Both the position numbers and the translations under genes were made by a program. A stretch of 64,000 nt of DNA. Origin: DASYLJ01 sp964404165. GTDB taxonomy: Bacteria; Desulfobacterota; Binatia; DP-6. A model generated the notes under the pieces. That model was given only the letters and a program-made list of their open reading frames with translations. It had not been told where the DNA came from and did not search any database. Positions 1 through 10,588 of the stretch are shown here, in pieces (within the stretch, counting starts at the first letter, position 1; each line of letters begins with the position of its first letter). The stretch covers positions 62,001-126,000 of the forward strand of contig CAYOIZ010000009.1 of assembly GCA_964404165.1 (NCBI GenBank), given 5' to 3'.

Positions 1-244
1 CGTCGGTGGTGAGACCGTACGCCTCGCCGTCCCTGGTGAGCATGCCGTCGGCGACCAGCGTGTTGCAGAGCCGCGCGATGCCCACCGGCGACGCCTTGCA
101 GCGCGCGGCGAGAGCGTCGACGGTGCGATCGCCGGCGCCGATGGCGGTGAACACGTCGAGCTCGATGGCGGCCTTCAGCGTGGCGGTGCGCTGGTAGGCG
201 GTGAGGGCGCCGAAGATGTGGTCGGGCTTGGGCATGGTGTCCAT
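1..244 (-). CDS. O-methyltransferase-type protein, N-terminal fragment (runs off window)
   Basis: Only the first 81 codons are inside the window, starting at the ATG at 244; a second in-frame ATG lies at 235. The translation opens MDTMPKPDHIFGALTAYQ and continues through LKAAIELDVFTAIGAGDRTVDALAARC-type sequence. This is the winged-helix dimerisation segment found before the SAM-binding domain of small-molecule O-methyltransferases. The SAM-binding half is beyond base 1, so substrate and catalysis cannot be judged. It follows the histidine kinase by 10 bases on the same strand and is probably co-transcribed with it. Confidence 0.75.
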   Translation of the reverse strand, partial: MDTMPKPDHIFGALTAYQRTATLKAAIELDVFTAIGAGDRTVDALAARCKASPVGIARLCNTLVADGMLTRDGEAYGLTTD

Positions 245-254
245 GCCCGCCGTT

Positions 255-2849
<2,595 letters not shown>

Positions 2850-2916
2850 GCCCTGGGTCTATCGGCAGAAGGGTGCAGAACCTTTGGCGGAACGCGCGGC
2901 GGTCAGTCCGTTGACA

Positions 2917-4311
2917 TCAGCGGCCGCGGGTTGGCCCACCGAGCCTACGTAGTTTCCCGTAGAGCGCTTCGCGCGTGATACCCAGGCTGCGCGCGGCGGC
3001 CGATTTGGTGGGTAGCTCCTGCAGCCGTTGCCGGATGAGGGCGAGCTCGACGCGCGCGACGAGTCGGCGCAGCGGTTCGGGGGGCGGCGGGCGATGCGTG
3101 ACGTCGCGGATGGCGCGCGCGAGGTGGTGGAGGCGGATGCGCTGGTCGTTGGCGACGGTGAGGACGAGGCGATGGACCTCGTGCTCGAGCTCGCGCACGT
3201 TGCCGGGCCACGGGTAGCTCGCGAGGGCGTCGAGCGCGTCGGGTGCGAACCCGGCCGTCTGCCGGCGCTCCATGCGCTCGAAGCGAGCCAGGAAGCGTGC
3301 CGCCAGCTCGGGGACGTCGGCGGCGCGGTGTCGGAGCGGCGGGATGCGGATCGGGAACACCGTGAGGCGGTAGTAGAGGTCGCTGCGGAAGCGACCGGCG
3401 TCCACCTCGGCGGCGAGCGCGCGATTCGTCGCGGCGACGATGCGCGCACGCACGCTGTGCGTCCGATCGGCGCCGACGGCCTTCACTTCGCCGTGCTGGA
3501 GCACGCGCAGGAGCTTCACCTGGACGGCGGGCGGGGCTTCGCCGATCTCGTCGAGAAAGACGGTGCCGTCTCCGGCTTCGACGAAGAGCCCGGAGCGATC
3601 GCGCTCGGCACCGGTGAACGCCCCGCGCACGTGGCCGAAGAGCTCGCTCTCGAGCAGGGTCTCGGTGAGCGCGCCGCAGTTCTGGACCAGGAACGACCGC
3701 CCGCGGCGCGGGCCGCGCGCATGGATCGCGCGCGCGAGCACCTCCTTCCCGGTTCCGGTCTCGCCTTCGAGCAGGACGGGAACGCTGCTCTGCGCCGTGC
3801 GCTCGATGAGCTGCAGGACGCGGCGCATGCTCGCGGTGGTGGCCACGAAGTCCTCGCCGGCGACGTCCGCCACGCCGGTTGCGGCGCCGGGTGACGGCAG
3901 CTCGTCGATGCCGGCGATGATGGCGCGCCCGAGGGCGCTGCGGACCGCCGTGGCGAGATCGTCGGCGTCGGCCTTGCGCACATAGTCGGCGGCGCCGAGC
4001 TTCATCGCCGTGACGGCGAGCTCCTCCGACCCGGCGGCGGTGAGGACGACGATCGGAACGCCGGGATGGGCGTCGCGCAGCGCGCGAAGCAGCTGTGCCC
4101 CGGACGCGTCGGGGACGGCGAGCTCCGTCACGATGCAGCCGATGCCCGGTGCCCGGAGCGCGCGCAGCGCCGCCCGCAACGAGGACGCCGTGGTGAGACG
4201 CAGCTCGCTCTCGAGCGCGGCGAGCCGCTGTCGCAGCCGGGCGGGCGCCTCGGGGTCGGCGTCGATGAGCAGGATGTGGAGCTGGGAGACGGTGGTCCAT
4301 CCGTCGAGCAC
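2917..4311 (-). CDS. NtrC-family sigma54-dependent response regulator with Glu at the receiver phosphorylation site
   Basis: I chose the GTG at 4311 because GGAGGG lies about 7 bases before it; an in-frame TTG at 4359 would add 16 residues. The 464-residue protein has a receiver domain (about 10-125), an AAA+ domain and a Fis-type helix-turn-helix (about 435-456, AAARSLGITREALYGKL). The AAA+ domain has Walker A GETGTGKE (183-190), the sigma54 loop GAFTGA (230-235) and Walker B with Asp254-Glu255. It should activate sigma54 promoters. The receiver keeps the acidic pocket, the Thr of VVLTAAG and the Lys of VRKAD. The Asp four residues before the conserved Pro is replaced by Glu63 (VTELAVPD), so normal phosphorylation is unlikely. 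The histidine kinase follows in the same operon. Confidence 0.93.
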   Translation of the reverse strand: MLDGWTTVSQLHILLIDADPEAPARLRQRLAALESELRLTTASSLRAALRALRAPGIGCIVTELAVPDASGAQLLRALRDAHPGVPIVVLTAAGSEELAVTAMKLGAADYVRKADADDLATAVRSALGRAIIAGIDELPSPGAATGVADVAGEDFVATTASMRRVLQLIERTAQSSVPVLLEGETGTGKEVLARAIHARGPRRGRSFLVQNCGALTETLLESELFGHVRGAFTGAERDRSGLFVEAGDGTVFLDEIGEAPPAVQVKLLRVLQHGEVKAVGADRTHSVRARIVAATNRALAAEVDAGRFRSDLYYRLTVFPIRIPPLRHRAADVPELAARFLARFERMERRQTAGFAPDALDALASYPWPGNVRELEHEVHRLVLTVANDQRIRLHHLARAIRDVTHRPPPPEPLRRLVARVELALIRQRLQELPTKSAAARSLGITREALYGKLRRLGGPTRGR

Positions 4312-4503
4312 GTGCGGCCCTCCAGTGTGCAAGTGGGTGCCGTGACCTACGGCACGCAAGCGCCGCTGTCAATGGATAGACAGCTAGACGTGCTGCGAGA
4401 TAATCGCCTGCGGACTAGTCGGAGGCTCGTCCGGTGCGAACTAGTTCTCCGGACACCAACGATGTGCTGTTCGGCGCACGGGGCGCGTGGTACACGGCGC
4501 GGC
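4312..4503. promoter_or_regulatory. Divergent intergenic region between sigma54 activator and ABC permease
   Basis: This 192-base gap must hold promoters for both flanking divergent genes. On the minus strand a perfect TTGACA lies at 4372-4367 with only a weak -10 candidate (TAGGTC, 4349-4344). That placement would put transcription start upstream of the GTG at 4311 but downstream of the alternative TTG at 4359, in line with the chosen start. On the plus strand an inverted repeat, GTCCGG (4429-4434) with CCGGAC (4449-4454), lies 50 bases before the permease start and could be an operator. I see no clear -24/-12 sigma54 promoter. Confidence 0.35.
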
Positions 4504-7077
4504 ATGTGGCGCCTGCTGCGACGGGTGAGTGTGCGCGACTATGCCGCGGCCCCGGGTCGGCTGACCCTGATGATCGGGGGCATCGCCGTCGGCGTGGCGC
4601 TGATCGCGGCGCTCGGCATCATCAACGCGAGCGTCCTGTCGAACTTCCGCCTCTCGCTCGAGCGCGCGGCGGGGAAGGCGGCGTTGCAGGTGGCGCTCGG
4701 GACCGGCGAAGTGGGGTTCGACGAGGCGACGATCGCGATCGTCGCCGCCGATCCCGACGTGCAGCATGCCTTCGGGGTGTCGCGCGGCAGCCTCGTGGCG
4801 ACCGACGTGTCGGGCGAGGTGCTGCAGCTCTTCGGCATCGATCTCACGTCGGAGGCCATCGACTCGTACGACGTGCATGCCGTCGGCGACGACGAGATCG
4901 ACGAGCTCGAGATGCTGAACGATCCGACGTCGGTGTTGCTCGCGGAGGACTATGCGCGGCGCCATCACGTCGCCGTCGGCGACCGCGTGCGGTTCGCGAC
5001 CCCGACCGGCATCCAGGCGCTGCACGTGCGCGGGTTGCTCCGTCCGGAGGGCATGGCGACCGTGTTCGGCGGCAACCTGGCGGTGATGGACCTGCCGGCG
5101 GCCCAGCGGCTGCTCGGGAAGGATGGGCGCGTCGATCAGGTGGACGTGCTGCTGCGCTCCGACCGCCGCGCCGACGCCGTCCGCGAGCGGTTGGAGGACG
5201 CCTTGCCCGCGTCGCTCTCCGTCGAACGACCGGCGTTCCGCGGCGAGCGCTTCGAGCGGGCGATCAGCGCCTTCCAGGCGATGCTCGACGGGTTGAGCCT
5301 GCTCTGCCTGCTGGCGGGGATCTTCATCGTGTACAACACGGCGGCGACCGCCGTGACCCAGCGCGCGCGTGACCTGGCGATCCTGATCGCGGTGGGCGCG
5401 GACCGGCCGTCGATCTTCCGGCTGGTGGTGATGGAGGCGGTCATTCTCGGGTTCGTCGCGTCGATCCTCGGCATCGGCATCGGCTACGGCCTGGCGCACG
5501 TGCTCCTGCAGCTGGTCGCCCAGTCGATGGGAGTCGTCTACCAGGCCCGGTTCACGGTGGAGTCGTTCACGCTCACCGGCGGGCAGATCGCATGGTACCT
5601 GGGCCTCGGGGTCGTAAGCTCGTTCGCGGCGGCGGTGGTGCCGGCACGGAAGGCGAGTCGGCTCGATCCCCTCGACCTCATGCGAGCCGATTTCCGCGAG
5701 CGTCTCGCGATCACTGCGCCGAATGCGCGCCTACTGAGCATCGGGGCCGGGTTGATCTTCGTGTCCCTGATCGCGGTGTACGTCGAGAACCAGACTCGCT
5801 CGATCGTCTGGGGAAATCTGGGAGCCTCGCTGTGGTACGTGGCGGCCGTTGTGGTGTCGATCCCTTTGATGAGCGCCGTGTCGTGGCTCCTGCGTCGATG
5901 GCTTCCGAGCATGCGAGGGTTCGAGGGGCGTATTGCGGTGGAAGGGCTCACACGCTCTCCCGGTCGTACGGGAGTCACGACCGCCGTGATCGCGTTGAGC
6001 CTCACCGTGGCCCTCGCCGTGTCGTCCATCGCCCTGAGCTTCCGCGAGTCCGAGCGTAATTGGTTCATTCTGATGGGCGACCTCGTGGTGTCGTCGGTGG
6101 CGACGGAAGGTGGGTGGCTCGAGATGCCGCTCAGTCCGGAGGTCGGTGAGGAGCTGCGACTCACCCCTGGTGTTGGTGCGATCGAGACCTACCGCGTGCT
6201 GCAGGGGCAGGAGTTCCGCGACGCACGTATCGCCATCGTCGCGGTGAGCGGCGGCTTCATCGATACGAGGCAGTTTCGACGCCAGGTGGTATCGGGCGAC
6301 GCCGATGACGCGATCCGTGCGACGCAGGACGGTCAGTCCGTGATCGTGTCCGACAATCTCGCCGATCGATTTGGTCTGAATGTTGGGGACGTCGTCGACG
6401 TGCCGACTCCCGCGGGGCCGGTGGCGTTCTCTATCGCGGGGGTGGTCTCGGCAGACTACAGCGGTGATCAAGGGTCGATCGTGATGAGCCGCGACCGATT
6501 CGCGGCGCTGTGGGGCGATCCCCGCGTCAGCCACTTCAATGTCTTCGTTCAGCCCGGAGCCAGCCTCGAGGATACGCGAGCGGCCATCGTGCAGGCGCTG
6601 GGAACGCGGTACCTCGTGAAGGTTTTGACGGTGCCGCAGACCCTGGCCTACCACCAAGGCATGGTCGATAGGGCGTTCGTGTTCACGTATGCGATCCAAC
6701 TGTTGGTCGTGGCGGTCACGCTCGCCGGTATCTTCGATCTCCTGACCACGCAGATCATCGAGCGGCGACAGGAGATCGGGATATTCCGCGCCGTAGGTGC
6801 GGACGAACATCAGGTGGCACGGGCCATTCGACTCGAGGCCCTGGTCATCGGCGTCGCCGGAGCAGTCCTGGGCTCACTGCTCGCCGTCGGAACTTCGCTC
6901 CTCTGGGTGCGGGTGAACTTCCGCATCCTGATCGGCTACATCCTCGAGTACCACTTTCCGCTTCTCACCGCCTTGTGGTGCGTGCTGTTGGCGGGAGGCG
7001 TGGCCATCATGGCCGGGCAGCTGGCGGCGCGACGGGCGCTGAAGCAGCCGGTCCTCGACAGCCTTCGCTACGAGTGA
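4504..7077 (+). CDS. MacB/LolE-type ABC exporter permease with two FtsX modules
   Basis: The 857-residue integral membrane protein starts at the ATG at 4504 (MWRLLRRVSVRDYAAAPG). A first helix at about 20-42 precedes a periplasmic MacB-type core domain. FtsX-type helices lie at about 260-400, more helices at about 410-515, a second periplasmic domain follows, and a second FtsX module is at about 722-850. Duplicated FtsX modules of about 850 residues are typical of single-chain permeases that pair with a LolD/MacB ATPase for lipoprotein, peptide or drug export. The likely partner is the ATPase gene at 7973-8695, on the opposite strand behind a radical SAM gene. Its 3' end overlaps the 3' end of that radical SAM gene by 71 bases. 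The substrate is unknown. Confidence 0.9.
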   Translation: MWRLLRRVSVRDYAAAPGRLTLMIGGIAVGVALIAALGIINASVLSNFRLSLERAAGKAALQVALGTGEVGFDEATIAIVAADPDVQHAFGVSRGSLVATDVSGEVLQLFGIDLTSEAIDSYDVHAVGDDEIDELEMLNDPTSVLLAEDYARRHHVAVGDRVRFATPTGIQALHVRGLLRPEGMATVFGGNLAVMDLPAAQRLLGKDGRVDQVDVLLRSDRRADAVRERLEDALPASLSVERPAFRGERFERAISAFQAMLDGLSLLCLLAGIFIVYNTAATAVTQRARDLAILIAVGADRPSIFRLVVMEAVILGFVASILGIGIGYGLAHVLLQLVAQSMGVVYQARFTVESFTLTGGQIAWYLGLGVVSSFAAAVVPARKASRLDPLDLMRADFRERLAITAPNARLLSIGAGLIFVSLIAVYVENQTRSIVWGNLGASLWYVAAVVVSIPLMSAVSWLLRRWLPSMRGFEGRIAVEGLTRSPGRTGVTTAVIALSLTVALAVSSIALSFRESERNWFILMGDLVVSSVATEGGWLEMPLSPEVGEELRLTPGVGAIETYRVLQGQEFRDARIAIVAVSGGFIDTRQFRRQVVSGDADDAIRATQDGQSVIVSDNLADRFGLNVGDVVDVPTPAGPVAFSIAGVVSADYSGDQGSIVMSRDRFAALWGDPRVSHFNVFVQPGASLEDTRAAIVQALGTRYLVKVLTVPQTLAYHQGMVDRAFVFTYAIQLLVVAVTLAGIFDLLTTQIIERRQEIGIFRAVGADEHQVARAIRLEALVIGVAGAVLGSLLAVGTSLLWVRVNFRILIGYILEYHFPLLTALWCVLLAGGVAIMAGQLAARRALKQPVLDSLRYE

Positions 7078-7957
7078 GCGACGAGGCGCGCTCGTCGAGG
7101 AACAGGGAGTTGCGACACGTGGTGTCGAAGGGGCCCTGCGCTCGGACCCGCAGATCCTTGCAGCCGCACGTGCTGAACCGCATGCCCCGTGCGCGCGCGA
7201 GTGCCGACAAGCGCGCATAGGTGTCGAGCTTGCGGCCGAGCGGCACGCTGAACGCGGTGCCGCCCTCCATGGGAGCACGCTCGGTCAGATGGGGCAGGGC
7301 CGCAGCCAGCAGTGGGGTCTCGCGCAGCCGGCGCAGATAGCGGCCCCAGGCGAAGATGTACGTCGCGGTGATCCCGACGGCGCGGCGTGCCGCGGCCTCG
7401 TCCGCCATCCGCTCGAGTGCGTCCGGGGCGTCGTCGACGACCGGGAACAACGGATCGAGGCGCAGGGCCGAGGTGAGACCGCGCGCGGCGAGACGGGTGA
7501 GGTTGTCCAGACGTTCGCTCGCCGGTGGACACCCCGGCTCGAGCACGCGGTTGCGCTCGTCGTCGAGGCTGGTGAGCCCTATGACGATGCCCTCGATCTG
7601 CGCGGGATGGCGCGCGAGGAGGTCGAGGGTGCGGTCCGGAATGCGACCCTTGGTGAGGATGCCGACGACGGTCCCGCGCGGCAGCACCTGCTCGAGGACG
7701 GCGTGCGTGCCGGCCGCGGCTTGCGGGGCGAAGGCATCGCTCGCAGGGCTCAGGAACAACGTGGGCGGAGCCGGGAGGCTCGCGACCTGATCCAGGTCGA
7801 CCGTGACCGGTCGCGTGACGCCCTGCCGCCGCGCCTCGATGTCCGAAAAGGGACAATAGATGCAGCCGAAGCTGCAGCCCGCGGTGAGGTCGACGACGTG
7901 GTTGGCGCAGAAGCGTGGCTCGAATCCGATGCTGACCGGTGGACGCGTACCGTTCAT
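7007..7957 (-). CDS. Radical SAM protein of the spore-photoproduct-lyase-like family
   Basis: The 316-residue protein carries a radical SAM CX3CX2C cluster motif at Cys28, Cys32 and Cys35 (AGCSFGCIYCPF). The downstream sequence (GVTRPVTVDL, FLSPASDAF, GILTKGRI, LTSLDD) fits the SplB-related family. Cys264, Cys266 and Cys281 near the C-terminus could bind an auxiliary cluster. Members of this family cleave SAM to a 5'-deoxyadenosyl radical. A true photoproduct lyase role is unproven, because many family members act on other substrates. The last roughly 20 residues are coded over the permease 3' end. It lies 15 bases after the ABC ATPase on the same strand and is probably in the PadR-ATPase operon. 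Confidence 0.85.
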   Translation of the reverse strand: MNGTRPPVSIGFEPRFCANHVVDLTAGCSFGCIYCPFSDIEARRQGVTRPVTVDLDQVASLPAPPTLFLSPASDAFAPQAAAGTHAVLEQVLPRGTVVGILTKGRIPDRTLDLLARHPAQIEGIVIGLTSLDDERNRVLEPGCPPASERLDNLTRLAARGLTSALRLDPLFPVVDDAPDALERMADEAAARRAVGITATYIFAWGRYLRRLRETPLLAAALPHLTERAPMEGGTAFSVPLGRKLDTYARLSALARARGMRFSTCGCKDLRVRAQGPFDTTCRNSLFLDERASSLTRSEGCRGPAASAPVAPPAARP

Positions 7958-7972
7958 CGATGCCTCCTCACA

Positions 7973-8695
7973 TCAGGACCGACCCGAGCCGATGTCCGGC
8001 GTGTCCGCGGACGTGTCGCTGACGTCGATGTCCTCGACGATCGTGCCGTCCACCATCCGCACCACGCGCTGTCCGTACGACGCGCAGACGGGATCGTGCG
8101 TCACCATCAGCACCGTGACGCCCAGCTCCTCGTTGCTCCGTCGCAGCAGCTGCATGATCCCGGCGCTGGCGACCGAATCGAGGTTGCCCGTCGGCTCGTC
8201 GGCGAGGATGAGTCGCGGGCTGACGACCAGTGCGCGTGCGATCGCCACGCGTTGCATCTGGCCACCCGACAGCTCGGAGGGCTTGTGGTGTCGTCGATCC
8301 AGCAGGTCGACGAGCCGCAGCACGCGTTCGGTGCGCTCCTCGATGCTACCGGCCGAATGGCCGTCGAGCAGCAGGGGCAGGGCGACGTTCTCCTCGGCCG
8401 TCAGGTACGGCAGGAGGTGGAAGAACTGGAAGATGAATCCCAGCTCGCGCCGCCGGATCAGTGCGGCGTCGTGCTCGGTGATCTGCGAGAGTCGTCGCTC
8501 GCCGACTTCGATCTCGCCCGACGTCAGCCGGGTGAGCCCGGCGATGAGGTGGAGGACCGTGCTCTTCCCGGAGCCGCTGGGGCCCATCAGCGTACAGAGC
8601 TGGCCCGCGGGTACGGAGAACGTGAGGTCGCGGAGGACCTGCACTTCGGTGGCACCCTCACCGAACGTCTTGCAGACGCGGGTGAATCGGATCAT
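7973..8695 (-). CDS. LolD/MacB-type ABC transporter ATP-binding protein
   Basis: The 240-residue ATPase has Walker A GPSGSGKST, signature ELSGGQMQRV, Walker B LILADEPTGNLD and the H-loop VTHD. EPTGNLD and the Q-loop region match the MacB/LolD/FtsE exporter group. The ATG at 8695 overlaps the PadR stop codon (ATGA, 8692-8695), so the two are translationally coupled. The natural partner is the double-FtsX permease at 4504-7077 on the other strand. Together they would form an inner-membrane extrusion pump controlled by the PadR protein. Confidence 0.93.
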   Translation of the reverse strand: MIRFTRVCKTFGEGATEVQVLRDLTFSVPAGQLCTLMGPSGSGKSTVLHLIAGLTRLTSGEIEVGERRLSQITEHDAALIRRRELGFIFQFFHLLPYLTAEENVALPLLLDGHSAGSIEERTERVLRLVDLLDRRHHKPSELSGGQMQRVAIARALVVSPRLILADEPTGNLDSVASAGIMQLLRRSNEELGVTVLMVTHDPVCASYGQRVVRMVDGTIVEDIDVSDTSADTPDIGSGRS

Positions 8696-9264
8696 CGGGC
8701 TTTCGCGGGCGTGCCACCGCCGAATCGCTGGCGGACCTCGCTTTCGACCAGGTCGAGCCAGGCGAGATCGCTGCGGACCCGCATGTCGGCCTGACGCAGC
8801 AACAGGTCGGTGACGAAGAGGTCCTGATCCTCCGGGAGCTTGCCCCGGCGTTTCGTGAGGCGGGAGAGGTGCTGCAGGTAGATCGCGCGCTGGCTGCGGA
8901 TGAGCGTGAGGATCTCGTCCATCCGGGCCTCGTTGAGGAACAGCAGCTTGACCGAGAGCTCGTCGCGCAACGGCCGCGGTTGATGGCTCGGTGGGTTGAC
9001 GAGCCATTCGTCGAGGCTGCGGCGGCCGCGCTCGGTGATGCGGAATATCTTCCGGTTGGGTCGGCCGGTCTGCAGCTGGTCGAAGCCCTCGATGTACCCG
9101 GCGCGTTCGAGCCGATCGAGCGTGCGATACATCTGACCGTAGTTGAGCGCCCAGAAGTCCCCGTAGAGGGAGTCGAACTCGCTCTTCAGCTGGTAGCCGT
9201 GGATGCCGGCCTCCCGCGACGAGATCAACCCGAGCACCGCGTACTGGACCGCATCCGATGCCAT
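8692..9264 (-). CDS. PadR-family transcriptional regulator
   Basis: The 190-residue protein has the PadR winged helix in its first ~90 residues (AVLGLISSREAGIHGYQLKS, then YRTLDRLERAGYI) followed by a C-terminal helical dimerisation arm (Vir_act_alpha_C type). PadR proteins usually repress adjacent efflux genes and respond to aromatic or drug ligands. A strong ribosome site, AAAGGAG, lies 7 bases before the ATG at 9264. It heads the operon with the ABC ATPase and radical SAM gene, so autoregulated control of the exporter is the simplest reading. The ligand cannot be told from sequence. Confidence 0.92.
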   Translation of the reverse strand: MASDAVQYAVLGLISSREAGIHGYQLKSEFDSLYGDFWALNYGQMYRTLDRLERAGYIEGFDQLQTGRPNRKIFRITERGRRSLDEWLVNPPSHQPRPLRDELSVKLLFLNEARMDEILTLIRSQRAIYLQHLSRLTKRRGKLPEDQDLFVTDLLLRQADMRVRSDLAWLDLVESEVRQRFGGGTPAKAR

Positions 9265-9421
9265 GCATCACTCCTTTCGGAATCGGAGGAGGAGACGGAT
9301 CGTGGATTCCCATGCCGAATGGCACAGGGTCAATGGCTGGCAGCGGAGCGTCGGCGTTTTGTTATGTGCAGGGCATATAGAGCGCTTCTAGATGGACAGG
9401 GGCGCCGCCGGCTAGGCGGCA

Positions 9422-9680
9422 CGACCCAAGACCATGTCTTGGGTCGGAGGCACCCGAGCGTGTGGCGACACGTCGCGTGCGACCACTCTGGTGCGGCCGG
9501 CGAAGCCGGCGCACCATACTGCTCCGATCGCCTGACACTACACCGCAGTGGTTCTGCGGTCCGGACCCCATGCGTGCTTCCCATGGAGCGCCGGCTTCGC
9601 CGGCCGCGACAGCCAGGTCGCGCGGGATGAATCGCGCCATGCTCGGGGTCTTCTTCGCCCCAAGACATGGTCTTGGGGCG
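9422..9680. repeat. REPIN-like cruciform: two inverted ~93-base elements, each with two hairpins
   Basis: The left element (9422-9514) starts with a perfect hairpin, CGACCCAAGAC / CAT / GTCTTGGGTCG (9422-9446), and ends with GCCGGC-GAA-GCCGGC (9496-9510). The right element is the same unit inverted. It has GCCGGC-TTC-GCCGGC (9590-9604) and CGCCCCAAGAC / ATG / GTCTTGGGGCG (9656-9680). The first hairpin differs between copies by a compensated pair (A-T to C-G), so the stem is conserved rather than the exact sequence. The bases between the hairpins align only partly. A small hairpin, CCGCAG-TGGTT-CTGCGG (9543-9559), sits in the spacer. The layout resembles REP doublets mobilised by RAYT transposases, but no RAYT gene is in the window. 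The gap 9265-9421 otherwise holds only the PadR upstream region. Confidence 0.8.
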
Positions 9681-9685
9681 AGCTC

Positions 9686-10453
9686 CTAGGCAGCGCGTCG
9701 TCGCAGGTACGCGAGCGTGCCGGGCAGGTCGCGCAGCAGTCGGAGCAGCAGGTCCATCGCGGCGCTCTGCACGTTGCGACCGACTTCCCAGCGCGAGAGC
9801 GTGTTCGGTCCGAGACGGAGCAGGGTGGCGAGCTCGGCCTGGGTGAGGCCGAGGTGCTCGCGAAGCGCGCGGATGTCTGCGCCGGAGAGGAGGCCGTGCC
9901 GGGCACGGTACGCGGCCTGTGCTCCATCCCACAGCTGATCGACCGCCTCCAGGTCGAGCAGGTTCTCGCCGCATTGGCCGCAGTGTAGGTGGGCGATGCC
10001 GGGAACGACCATGCGTTCCCCGTTGACCACGTGTCGAAGCGCGGCCACCCGTGGCTTCATGATCGTGCCGCATTGAGGGCACGCATCATCGGGAGCCGGC
10101 GGGCGTCGTCGACGCCGCGATGGGCGGGTGCCCTCAGTAGCCGTCGTCATCGTCGTCTTCCTCGTCATCGTGGAAACCACCACGCAATGGCTGCGAAGGG
10201 CGATCTTCACATACAGCGGGGTGCCGGCGACGATTGGACGGAGCACATACAGGAGCTCGCCGTCGTGATGTGACCTGAGCCTCCGCTCGACGTCGCCGGC
10301 GTGAAGGTCTGCCAGGATGGCCACCGCGTCGCGCCGGTCGAGACCGAGGTCGAGCGCCCGCAGTTCCTCCAGAGCCTTGTCCGTGAAGTGCACGCGTCCT
10401 GTGACGGCGAGCGCGCGGATCCGATGGCAGATACGGGTGAGCCAGCGCGGCAT
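9686..10453 (-). CDS. mqsRA: MqsR toxin - MqsA antitoxin in one reading frame (natural fusion or one-base frameshift)
   Basis: The 255-residue frame has two parts. Residues 1-95 resemble MqsR, a RelE-fold mRNA interferase, with LRPIVAGTPLYVKIALRSHCVVVS matching its C-terminal strand region including the conserved Tyr of LYVKI. Residues 102-255 are MqsA, with a zinc module of two CxxC pairs (CPQCG, CGQCG) and an Xre-type helix-turn-helix (LTQAELATLLRLGPNTLSRW). In most genomes these are two genes. Here the toxin runs into Met102 (10150) with no stop. In the other frame the junction reads HDDEEDDDDDGY then stop at 10134, which looks like a natural toxin tail overlapping the antitoxin start by 17 bases. 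One missing base in the TTTCC run near 10175 would explain the join. Residue Gln68 of E. coli MqsR appears replaced by a hydrophobic residue. Confidence 0.85.
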   Translation of the reverse strand: MPRWLTRICHRIRALAVTGRVHFTDKALEELRALDLGLDRRDAVAILADLHAGDVERRLRSHHDGELLYVLRPIVAGTPLYVKIALRSHCVVVSTMTRKTTMTTATEGTRPSRRRRRPPAPDDACPQCGTIMKPRVAALRHVVNGERMVVPGIAHLHCGQCGENLLDLEAVDQLWDGAQAAYRARHGLLSGADIRALREHLGLTQAELATLLRLGPNTLSRWEVGRNVQSAAMDLLLRLLRDLPGTLAYLRRRAA

Positions 10454-10466
10454 GGAGAATCGGCCA

Positions 10467-10484
10467 GTTCACCATATGGTGAAC
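10467..10484. promoter_or_regulatory. 18-bp perfect palindrome, probable MqsA operator
   Basis: GTTCACCATATGGTGAAC is a perfect 18-bp palindrome ending 13 bases before the mqsRA start codon at 10453. MqsA antitoxins repress their own operon by binding palindromes through the C-terminal helix-turn-helix. A candidate promoter overlaps it: TTGACC (10511-10506) and TACGTT (10487-10482) with an 18-base spacer. No Shine-Dalgarno sequence is seen before the ATG. Confidence 0.7.
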
Positions 10485-10588
10485 GTAGCCCTCGGCGGAC
10501 GGCGAGGTCAAGTCGTGCCGGCTCTCATGCCGTCGGCTGTTGCCTGCGGGAATCGCTGGTCCCGCAATCCGCCCAGCCCACATCTCGC

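Noticed and set aside
9330..9684. Short open frames over the cruciform repeat
   Set aside because: They are different readings of the inverted repeat units, with no start site or domain. The sequence is explained by the hairpins.
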